DNA of 64,000 bases from Sipunculus nudus (taxonomy: Eukaryota > Annelida > Sipuncula > Golfingiida > Sipunculidae), in NCBI GenBank assembly GCA_026874595.1, contig CM049306.1, positions 34,054,019 through 34,118,018 on the forward strand, given 5' to 3'. Positions 52,564-61,800 of this stretch are shown piece after piece. The translations under genes were made by a program, and so were the position numbers. The notes beneath the pieces are model-generated. The model saw only the letters and a program-made list of their open reading frames with translations, ran no database searches and was not told the origin of the DNA. Each line of letters starts with the position of its first letter. Position 1 is the stretch's first letter.

Positions 52564-53463
52564 CTACAGCAGCAAAATTTGGACAAAACTTCCTGTAGTA
52601 CCCAACCATAACAAGAAAACGCAATATTTACTGTTTTTCTCTGGTCTAGGGAATGCAGAAATAGCACTTATCTTAGCATCAATAGGTTTTACCTGACCCC
52701 GCCCTACAATATGACCCAAAAATGTTACTTGTGCATGACAAAACTCAGATTTCACTAAGTTGACGGCCAGACGTGCTTCACTGAGTCTTTCGAAGAGGTC
52801 GCGAAGAATTGGCAGATGTTTCTCCCAGGTGTTGTTGTACACGATAAGGTCATCAATATATGCGTCGCAGCCCTGAATGTCCTTGACAACCATATGGATG
52901 AGGCGCTGGAACGTAGCTGGCGAGTTCTTCATGCCAAACGGCATAACTTTATACTGGTACAGTCCTTGCGGCGTCACAAATGCGGACACTTCTTTCGCTC
53001 GTTCTGTCAGCGGAATTTGCCAGAATCCTTTTAGCAAGTCAACCTTGGAAACATATCTAGAGCTAGCGATTCTATCAATACAATCATCGATCTTCGGAAT
53101 CGGGAACGTGTCAGTCTTTGTGACGGAATTCAGTTTTCGATAATCTGTGCACATACGGTAATTTCCATCAGGTTTTGGCACAAGAATACATGGTGAACTC
53201 TACTTACTGTTACTAGGTTCAATAAAATCATTGTCCAGCAAATACTGAATCTCATCCTGTAGATACTTTTGCTTTTCTGGATTCAGTCTATATGGATGTT
53301 GCATGACTGCGCTTGCCTCGCCAACATCGACGTCATGGCACAACATGTTAGTTCGCGTTGGAATGTCACTAAACAAATGTTCATAATTCCGCAGCAGGTT
53401 CTTGAGATCTTGTTGTTGTTTTGCGGTAAGGTGTGATAGTTTGGCATCCAGGTTTTTAAGCAC
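52564..53463 (-). pseudogene. Reverse transcriptase of the Gmr1-like element
   Basis: The domain copies element RNA into DNA. A leading segment (53463-53200) ends IEPSNSK, then a stop, and the same frame continues. The second segment (53181-52564) shows PKPDGNYRMCTDYRKLN, SKVDLLKGFWQIPL, FVTPQGLYQYKVMPFGMKNS and the catalytic YIDD box. It also has TFLGHIVGRGQV, the usual gypsy thumb start. The frame slips near 52620, and the connection segment (YYRKFCPNFA-like) is in another frame. Apart from one in-frame stop and this shift, the core looks well preserved, which suggests a fairly young copy. Confidence 0.93.
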
Positions 53464-53639
53464 GTCTGAGTTTTTTAATGGTACTGTACCACACTGAATG
53501 TCTACAACACACTTACAATCATTATCTACTTTAACTGGGTCAGGATCAGTTTTTACACAATTAACAGCAGTAACATTTTGTACAACATATGATGTGCTAT
53601 TTCTGTCACATTGCAGAGTTGTTTCTTCTTACGTCTTTC

Positions 53640-54790
53640 TGGTGTCAACAGTATTTAATTTAAATCACTGACTCTCTTGTCAACAAGGACCAAAGTTCCT
53701 ATAGCTTGCAGAGGTCTGCCAGTGATGGGAAGGAAGGCAAGGATCTTTTCACCAGGCTCAAACGTCCTACTTACAGTGTGTTTATCATACTTTGTTTTCA
53801 TTTTACTTTGTGCAGATTTTAAATTTGACTTTGCAATTTCACAAGCATTGTGTAGTTAAGTGCGAAAGTCTGAGACATACTGCAGTAAACTAAGAGAATC
53901 AGGATTTTCACACAAGAGTGTCCAAAAACTAGTTCAAAGGGACTGAAACCCAAGGACTCTTGAAAGGATTCTCTGACAGGAAACAACAATATGTGGATTC
54001 CTTCATCCCAGTCTTTCTGTGTGTCATAGCAATAAGTTCTGATCATGTTTTTTAAAGTCTGCTGAAAACGCTCGAGGGCGCCCTGACCTTCAGGATGGTA
54101 TGGCGAAGAGCTGTACTGTTTTATACCTAGCTCAAGCATAACAGACATAAAATTAGACCCTTGGTCAGACTACACGGATTTAGGTAATCCAAAAGTTGTA
54201 AAAAACTTGGTCAGAGCTTTGACAACATTTTTGGCATTAATTTTGCGCAATGGTATTGCCTCAGAGAACCTGGTAGATGGGCACATAATTGTCAGCAAAT
54301 ATTCATGTCCAGATTTTGTTTTGGGCAGTGGTCCAACACAATCAACAATAATCCTACTGAATGGTTCCTCGAAAGCAGGAATAGGCCTAAGTGGGGCCTC
54401 AGGAGGATTCAGATTGGGCTTCCCTACCATCCGGCATGTATGGCATGATTTACAATATTGTACAACATCTTTCCTGAAGTTAGGCCAATAGAAGTGTGTA
54501 CTAACTTTCTGATAAGTTTGATTTATACCTAAATGGCCAGACAAAGGAACCTCATGTGCCATGTTTCACCGCGAAAGCTTTTAGGCATTACTATTTGATG
54601 TTTGATGGCCACTCATCATCAGCGCATACATCAGGTGGTCGCAATTTACGCATAAGCACTCCATTTTTTACACAGAAACAAACTGGGTTCTGTGACAGTT
54701 CATCTTTACAAACTGCTCTGGGAAACAAAGATGAAATATCAGGGTCCTTATGTCCTTGGTACAGGCTGCACTCTATCACCTGCAACATCT
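53640..54790 (-). pseudogene. Integrase (HHCC, DDE core, C-terminal module), interrupted by stops
   Basis: The enzyme that joins element DNA to the host chromosome. In 54562-54170 a zinc-binding HHCC segment is seen (HEVPLSGH, then CKSCHTC), followed by the first catalytic Asp in IIVDCVGPLP. A stop codon interrupts just before SDQG, which holds the second Asp. In 54148-53819, SPYHPEGQGALERF carries the catalytic Glu region, and FSPFELVFGHS closes the core. Farther on (about 53820-53640), KMKTKYDKH and KRVSDLN resemble the GPY/F-type C-terminal module. The catalytic residues are all present, but stops break the frame. It lies upstream of reverse transcriptase. Confidence 0.88.
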
Positions 54791-55017
54791 TTGCCTAGTA
54801 GTAACTGAATTCCCTTAAAGGGTAAAGTAGTTCTTATGCCCACAGTAATATTCCCAGAAATCAGATCTGACTTTAAATGGATACTGTGAAGCGGTACTGA
54901 AGTGTTCCTGTCCGAAAACACACCATTAACAAGTGCATGTGCACCAGTAAAGGACCTATCAGAAAATGGCAAAGTGTTTGCTAACATGAGAGTCTGGCCT
55001 GAACCAGTGTCCCGCAA
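54748..55017 (-). pseudogene. Retroviral-type aspartic protease domain
   Basis: An 89-codon open segment begins with RDTGSGQTLM, holding the DTG active-site triad of retropepsins (DTG-S). It ends with GIQLLLGKDVAGD, matching the conserved hydrophobic-Gly-Asp/Lys-Asp C-terminal motif of retrotransposon proteases. The region between is about 70 residues, normal for one monomer of this dimeric enzyme. It would cleave the Gag-Pol precursor. It lies between the Gag zinc knuckle and integrase, the expected place in Gmr1-like elements. Confidence 0.75.
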
Positions 55018-55019
55018 AA

Positions 55020-55455
55020 TTCTAATAGGGGTAGAATCTGAAAAATCATTTGAAGTGATACAAAACCATCATGCATGAATGGCTCAAATAACTCCATTTC
55101 AGAGTCAGGAGAAGCATCTACTACCTCAGCCTCATCAAACAAAGAACTGACATTGAAGCTGTCAGTCATAAACTCTGTTTCAGAGTCATCTAAGGAATCA
55201 ACATCCTTTATCATCAAACTCCTCATGGGAGTCAACAGAGGAATTTTCCTCAGCAGAAACAAACTTCTGTTTGTCATAAGAGGACCTGGCCTCATTTGAA
55301 ATACTCTTGCAAGAGTCATAAAAGGACTTAGCCTCATTTAGAGAACACTCCTCGCAGGAGTCTTGAAAGGACCTAGCCTTATTCAATTCCTCGCAGGAAT
55401 CAACTGAGGTTTTTACCCCGCAAGCTACGGGTTCTTCTTTGGATTTAGAAGGCAC
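55020..55455 (-). pseudogene. Acidic linker with internal peptide repeats between Gag and protease
   Basis: A Ser/Glu/Asp/Cys-rich stretch in two overlapping frames. In 55455-55198 a unit resembling LNEAKSFYDSCK recurs about three times at roughly 16-17 residue spacing, and the underlying DNA shows matching direct repeats at about 55275-55400. It lies where a Gag-protease spacer would be. I know no function for it. The repeats look like local tandem duplication that stayed in frame. Confidence 0.55.
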
Positions 55456-55610
55456 TTAAGGGCCTCCGCAGCATCAAACTCTTCATTTGGGTCAACAAAG
55501 GAGTTGTACCCCTTATTTACAAGAAAAGAGCCTGGCTCTTGTACTATGCTATGCATAGATTTTGAAACATACCCAGAAGGTTTGCTATTTGGTCTATTCG
55601 CAAGTTTCTA

Positions 55611-56884
55611 GCAGTCAGATATTAGACGACCTTCCTTCTTGCAGTAATTACAGATTTTCTTTGAAAATCACTGGTCTCTGTTGGACATAGACACAGTGGA
55701 CGTGGACTGAGGTGTAGCTATGGGCTTTGTTGAACTATCAGGACTACCGTTACTGGGTGACTGCGCTTTAAACTTCTTTTCACCATACTGATTTACATTC
55801 TTGTCTGTGAATGACTGGTTTGATTTGCTAGTAAAGGATATTTTGTGTGTCAATGAATAATCATCAGCTAATTGAGCAGCAATCTCAAGTGTTTCAGGAC
55901 TTTTCTCATCGAGAAAAGTTTTAACATCTGCGTTAATGCAGCGCTTAAATATTTCAAGCAAAATCAACTGGCGCAAATTGTCATAATCTTTCATTACATT
56001 TTTAGAAATATACCAGCGATCAAACAACTGCTCTTTTGTCCTAAAAAAATCGACGAAGGTCTGTTCTTTGCGCTTTTCCCAATTTCTGAATTCCTGGCGG
56101 TAAGCCTCTGGAACTAACTCATAACCTTTTAGGATTAACCGTTTTACCAGGTCATAGTCAGCAGCAGCTTCTACTAAAAGCTCTGAATAAACTTCTCTGG
56201 CCTTGCAAGTCAATACACTTTGTAACAACATAGTCTAATTTTCCTTAGGCCATTTTAAATTTTCAACTACCTTCTCAAAGTGTAAGAAAAATATTTATCA
56301 ACCTCTTTTTCTTGAAAAGGTCGGACAAGTCTAATGTGTTTAGTAACATCAAAACTTAGACTACGTTCTACTTTAAGTCTTTCTAACTCCAGTCGTTTTA
56401 ACTCAATATTTTTTTTTCTTCTTCTAGTCTTTCTCTGTCTAACCTTTCATGTTCTTTCCTCTCTTATGTCTCTGTTTTTCTTTTTCTAATTCTAACTGAT
56501 TTAATGCTAGCCCATGTTGCATTTCTAACTTTTTAAATTCTAATTTCATAGCAAGGCTGTTATTTTTTGATGTTTCAACTTCAGTCTTTTCAATTAAACC
56601 TTTGCTAACAGATCTTGCATGATTTTAGCATTGATATCAGGCTTTCTCAAAGCTTTTTTCACACTTAGTCTTAAGTGTTGTTCCAAACGCAACAACTGTT
56701 CTTTTGACAACTGTTCAAGTTGATCAGGGTCGGGATCGTCAACAAATGTCTCAGACTGAAATATGCCATGTGAAGATATCAAAACAATAACAACAAAAAA
56801 AACTGAGATAAATCTTGTAAACAATGTACTGTAAACAATTTGTAATCTTGTAAACAAGGTATGATAAAACAATGTCCAGGTCAA
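55611..56884 (-). pseudogene. Gag remnant: coiled coil, SCAN-like region, zinc knuckle
   Basis: The structural protein region of the retrotransposon. An N-terminal segment (56884-56594) is acidic then Leu/Lys-rich. It is followed by a Lys/Glu/Arg-rich stretch (about 56590-56350) that would form a coiled coil. The longest open part (56231-55668, 187 codons) carries YRQEFRNWEKR, LFDRW, LILLEIF and AAQLADDYS, spaced as in SCAN/Gag domains. After a stop near 55668 lies a zinc-knuckle remnant (55652-55611) of form C-x2-C-x4-R-x4-C, where the usual His is Arg. Stops and at least one frameshift separate the parts. Known for the family: the vertebrate SCAN domain is thought to derive from Gmr1-like Gag. 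Confidence 0.82.
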
Positions 56885-56912
56885 GGCCTAATAAATTTGA
56901 AAACTATTAAGC

Positions 56913-56932
56913 ATCCCGGACGAGAGCCCCCA
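56913..56932 (-). promoter_or_regulatory. Putative primer binding site (tRNA-Pro-like)
   Basis: Six bases inside the LTR edge, the minus strand reads TGGGGGCTCTCGTCCGGGAT. This is the complement of the 3' end of an animal tRNA-Pro (…ATCCCGGACGAGCCCCCA) except for two extra bases (CT). Position and sequence fit a primer binding site. The extra dinucleotide could be decay or could reflect a different primer tRNA. Confidence 0.65.
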
Positions 56933-56938
56933 ATTTTA

Positions 56939-57006
56939 TGTTACGGAACCTAATATAAACAGATCACGTATGCGTGATGAACACAAATTCTGTAACGGAG
57001 ATAAAA
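56939..57006 (-). repeat. Truncated 5' LTR stub of the Gmr1-like element
   Basis: The first 60-odd bases inward from 56939 repeat the terminal bases of the 3' LTR almost exactly (starting TGTTACGGAACC on the plus strand). Similarity then stops abruptly in an A-rich run near 57006, where an unrelated sequence begins. About 720 bp of LTR, including the promoter, is missing. Confidence 0.85.
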
Positions 57007-58200
57007 AAAAATTCACTAGCGAGACAGTTAGGTCCGCTTTTATGTCACCCCGTAACACTATGTCAGAAAGAACTTTCATGAAAGTTTTTTTTTTCACTCA
57101 CGTGCTGCTCAGTTTCATTGTTTCATGTTTACCATTGAATTATACACTAATAAGAGACATTAATATAGGACAGACCTCACTTTGAACGAAGAGGCCACAA
57201 CAACACAAGATAAAAAGACATGTCGCTGGGGGAGGACGCCTGCACATTGCAAGGTGATAATGTTTTTGTAGGTCAAAGTTCTGATTCCACTTCGACTCCT
57301 TGGGCAGAGAATGGAAGTTCACAAACGCTAGATAATTGATAATCCTAGTATAATATGCGGATTTGGGCGTGGTCGTAAAAAGCATAATTCCAATTCAAGG
57401 CTAGCTGATACACGTTCATTGCCAAAAACTGTGTCAACACATATATTCCCGCCTGAACAATGTTCTAGTATTACTTTCGTTTCGCATCCTTGTTCAATTC
57501 TGGAACCTTCAACCTATTTCCATATCCCGGGAGACGGAGGTCAAAGCGGAGAAACTAAATACGGTCAACCTCTGCCAGTATTGCCTAGTTATTGGAACAT
57601 GTACAAATTAAGGGTTTTACGCGACATTTCTGCACAAAGATATCGGCATTCTATTTCTAAGAAATACTTTAGCGTCTCTGTGCTCAAAACAATAGCCTAC
57701 AAAATTAATGTTTAGGTATTTTGCGTTTGTTTTACAATACCACCACCAACATATAGTGAATGGGGCTCGTTGCGATAAGTACCTCTCTGTGCATCCCTTT
57801 CTTATCACTTATATTGCATTTTGCGTTAAGCAAAATACTGAACAAACAGCCCAGTGTACTATGGCCAACCGCTGGCCTAACATGCGTTTTCTTACCTTTA
57901 ACCAGTAGCGAGAGGCGTGGAAGGTTCTGGGTGCTTGGAATATTGAATACATGAATATTTAATACATAACCAATTAATCTCCCGGACCTGTACTAACCTG
58001 CTGTATGTTTCACTGATTCATCATGATTTTCACCGGAAATTAAAAATTAGGAGCAAAAAAGAGATAATTACCTCGGAATTCCATTTCGTGTATTAATAGA
58101 ATATTAAACTTTGTACTCTCTATGGATTCCCCAGCTCGCCAACGCTAACTTTGAACAAAAGAACTACCGCTATACAATATGCATTTATTGTATTAAAAGT
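57007..58200. other. No gene seen; sequence beyond the truncated LTR
   Basis: Begins abruptly at the LTR break. A 98-codon plus-strand frame (57419-57715) shows no recognised motif. No LTR sequence resumes here. Confidence 0.5.
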
Positions 58201-58840
58201 TTGGGCTGACCCACTTAGGCGACTCTGCAGGCGACTACAGGCGACCAGCCTCATGGTCGCCGAGGTCGCCTGTAGTTACCGGAAGTCGCCAAAAGACACG
58301 TTGCCTCTTACCTGTCGCTGCTGGATTTTCAACATGTTCAAAATTCTCAGATGACAGCCTTTATACGTCAGTGTGCGTAGCCAGTCTTCTACTGGCGTAG
58401 GTGCGGTCGTAGGCTGTCGCCAGGTGACGTGGGTTGTCGTAGGTCCTGTCACAGGCTATCGCCAGGTGACGCGGGTTGTCTTACGTCCTGTCGTGGGCTA
58501 GTGTGCTTGAAACAGGCCCCATCCTTGCTTCCGGCTACTCACATAGCCCAGGATAGAGACTCGTTGCCTGTCGAGGGTGGACGAAGTATGAATTGTGGTG
58601 TCGTAGGTTGTCGCCAGTGTAGTCGTAAGAGGTTGTAGATGTGGTCGTAGGTTGTCGTAGGTGATTGTCCTTTGTCGCGGCGATTGTGTCGCCGGTTGTC
58701 GACAGCTTGTCGTCAGACGGTCGTTCACATTTTGTAGCTTGTCATAGACTATTGTCGTAGCGGAGGTCCAGTCGCGTTTTTCGGTGACCATGGGTCGACA
58801 GCCTGGTCGCCTGTAGAGTTGCCTAAGTGGGACAGTCCAA
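58201..58840. mobile_element. GTCGC-rich MITE, copy 2
   Basis: Same family as 44335-44951: the left end reads TTGGGCTGACCCACTTAGGC and the right end (reverse complement) TTGGACTGTCCCACTTAGGC. Interior shares CTGTCGCC, GTCGTAGGTTGTCGCC and GGATTTTCAACATGTTCAAA in the same order. Similar length (640 versus 617 bp). The shared order along the whole length shows one founding element and not two independent low-complexity stretches. Confidence 0.85.
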
Positions 58841-61800
58841 TTCAGGTCAAGCAAACGTAATCCAAATAATTTTATCATAAAACGCAACTGCCTAAGAAAA
58901 AAAAATAATATAGGGACTTTACATAAACTGAACCCTTTTCCTTGAGGAAAAAAATTGTTCTCTATTTTATTTTTCCACAAGAAACACGAGGTTGGGTGAT
59001 TTGTCCAAAAATTATTGGCACATCTGTGGGCAGTGTCAATTGGGCAGTGACGTCACACAAAAGGAAAATCCCTGTGACGTAAAATTCTAGACCCAATTAA
59101 CAGCTTAGTATTTCTGACAATGTCAGCTCCAAATTTTCAGGAAAGAATAAAAACGTACAACAGTTATTGCTAGATTTCAGTAATTTCTAAATTTTTCCTG
59201 TGATGTCACACTATGCACGTGCCAATTACATCAGAGCCTGGTCTCTGTTCTGGGTGAAATTTATACTTGCACATAACATCGCCAGGTGCCAATAGGATTA
59301 CCAACCTTCATGCACATTCACGCACAAGGGTAATTTTTATGAGACTTATCGATTTGTAATGAGGCCAAACACAAAAGCATGTGGACATGTGGGAATTAAA
59401 AATATGGTACACGGGTGAATTTTTTTTTATACCGGTAGAAAAAACGTGATAGAAATTTTACGAGTGTGCCAAGATAATACAAAAAAATATTGCTTAAAAT
59501 GAAATGGCGGTTACAATTTTTAGTCCACATTTTCATACTTTTCATAATTCCTCTGAGTCATAATTTAGCGCTTTATTGCATGTCGAGGGAGTTAATTCTG
59601 TGAGAGGCGTTATAAAGGATCAATAGAAAATATAACGGGCAAATAGCCACAACATGCACGAAACCTCGCCTAGAACTATTACATAGAGGTCTTCCTCAGC
59701 CTTTACAAATGACACGCTGTATGGCCATATTGTGTTACGGGGCTCAGTGTACCCGTAGGTGCAAATATAAAAATTATTATTTTACAGATTATTTTAAAAA
59801 AATGTGCACTAGAGAACAAATATGTTCTGAAAGAGCGACAATAAAAGAATAAAAAAAATCCAGCTGTGTCTCAATTAGATAGTTCCCAGTCAACATTTTG
59901 TCGTGTATACGTACACCTGTAGTAATGTTAGTGGAGTTTCCTATGCTTGAATTACAGACAGGACCCCGCGGCAATCTGAAAATCTTTAAATCTCTTTGAC
60001 AAGTATCTCACTGCATTCTGAACGAAAATAGAAAGTGATTACTAAGTAAATGACCTTGTATAATTAAGCTCAGCATACCTGTGTGACACTGTCTGAATCC
60101 ATATGAATCCTCCCGCGGCCTTCTATACCAAGTTGATGAGGCAGTATGGCCGGTATCACCTGTCTTTCTTTCATATAACATTTTTTATAGTTTCCTCATT
60201 TAAAACACCACTTATATTGCTTCATGTTTTATATGGTTTATCGGATAAATTAAATGGCGGATCCTAAGGGGAGTCCAGAGGCTCCGGACCCGTCCCTTTT
60301 AAAGAGCAGCACCTTTTGGGGGGAATTAAAACCAATGCTTCCGCCATGGACGCCCTTTCTGGACCAGAGGATCTTTCCTTAGAGATTTCTGATTAGTCTT
60401 TCTAGGTTTCACCCTTCCTTTTTAAAATCCCTTGACCAACCCCTGATGTATATAATGCGACACTTCATTAGGTTTCATTGTCACCACACTGCACAGAATG
60501 AAAACCACAAGAGTACGACTCTTCTGGTTAGGGTTTGTGGGCTTGAAAACCTGCGGCCCTTAATCAACCGGGCCCGCTATAGATACACGGTGGTATTAAT
60601 GTAGTGAAGAGGGTGATGTAGTTCATTCAAATATATTGGGTGATTTTGTGGTAAGGACGATATTTTGTCAGTATTTATGCATGTGGAATATAAACAGAAG
60701 GCGTTTCCTTGAAATGTGACAAATTTTAATTTGAAAGTGCAGACAGATAGTCCCGGCCGCATCAACCCCTCTCTTAAAGTGGAAGAATTTGGAGGAGTTT
60801 CATGATTTCCTGTCCTTATTTGAATAATTCCCGCCATTCGTGGTGTATTGCGGAGGTTATGTAATCTTTTGTGATGAGCAGTCTTTTCCGCTTGGTTTCT
60901 GTGTATGAAGTTAGTCTTTATCATGCATAAAAGATAGGATTAATTTTGGAAATACAGTGAAACCAACAACAACCTGAGTGTAGAAACTACATCGAAACAA
61001 CGAACATTTTTCATCGTCCAGATAATTTATGTTCTTTATATCTAAATTTAATATTCAAAATGGCGGGCACTTAAAAATTAAATAACTTTATATTCCAGGA
61101 ATGATGAATGTTATGAATTTTACGTATTTGAGTTTGACCTTTACTGATTTATCAATACTGTTAAATAAATTTTTACAAAGTCGATCATATGTTTTCATAT
61201 GGAGGTAGATGGAAATCTTTATAAGACCTAATAAAACGTCATTGTGATCAAAGAGGACTTAAAAATTAAAACGAATTGGCATAAGGGTTGTTCTTTACTT
61301 TGTAATTAAATCTCGATTAGACGACCACCTTGAAAATACGACAACGTTAACCAAGTCCCGTTTAGGGCCGTAATTATAAAGTTTTACTGTATAACTAATG
61401 TTCAAGTATGAAAACAGGAAAACCCCGTGAAAGTTCGTACAGTTATGGCCAAACGAGGAATAACTATACTGCTGCTGACATGTGACGGCAACCGTTTGTC
61501 ATTATTTTTGGCAATATTGGTCTCGATGGAGACACAGCTTGTGCAATAACTTGACATTTAATTAGACATATTCTCAAGCTCCACTAGTCGACATCACTAA
61601 AGGTCATGTTATTCTGCAAAAACTGGGTCCTTAGTATTTCAATTCTAAGGATGAATTAGTACTTTTCAAGCCGTTATAAAAATACCAATGATGAGGTAGA
61701 GTAAAAAGAAAACATATAGATTTCTTGTATCTCCATGCCACGTTTAGAGATCATATGTAACAAGCAACTGTTTTTTAAAGTTGATATGAATCATTGTTCA

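Larger units (their letters stand above)
51163..57006 (-). mobile_element. Gmr1-like Ty3/gypsy-type LTR retrotransposon, degenerate, 5' LTR truncated
   Basis: Read on the minus strand, the order is 5' LTR stub, primer binding site, Gag, zinc knuckle, protease, integrase, reverse transcriptase, RNase H, poly-G tract, 3' LTR. Integrase precedes reverse transcriptase, the order known for Gmr1-like elements; ordinary Ty3/gypsy elements have integrase last. The Gag carries a SCAN-like region, also known for this group. The internal part is about 5.0 kb. In-frame stops and frameshifts interrupt every large domain, so it is a dead copy. The 3' LTR is about 790 bp, while only about 68 bp of the 5' LTR remain. 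Class is confident; the host group is not shown by the sequence. Confidence 0.92.

Noticed and set aside
57419-57715. 98-codon frame next to the truncated LTR, considered as an envelope or extra element gene
   Set aside because: It lies outside the element, on the opposite strand, and has no membrane segment or known motif.
60254-60370. Possible mobile element with GGCGGATCC end and C/G-rich phrases
   Set aside because: Resembles widespread GGCGGATCC-type elements, but no matching inverted end was found in the window.
60577-60924. 115-codon minus-strand frame
   Set aside because: No motif, signal or neighbouring exon signals; length is within chance for 64 kb.
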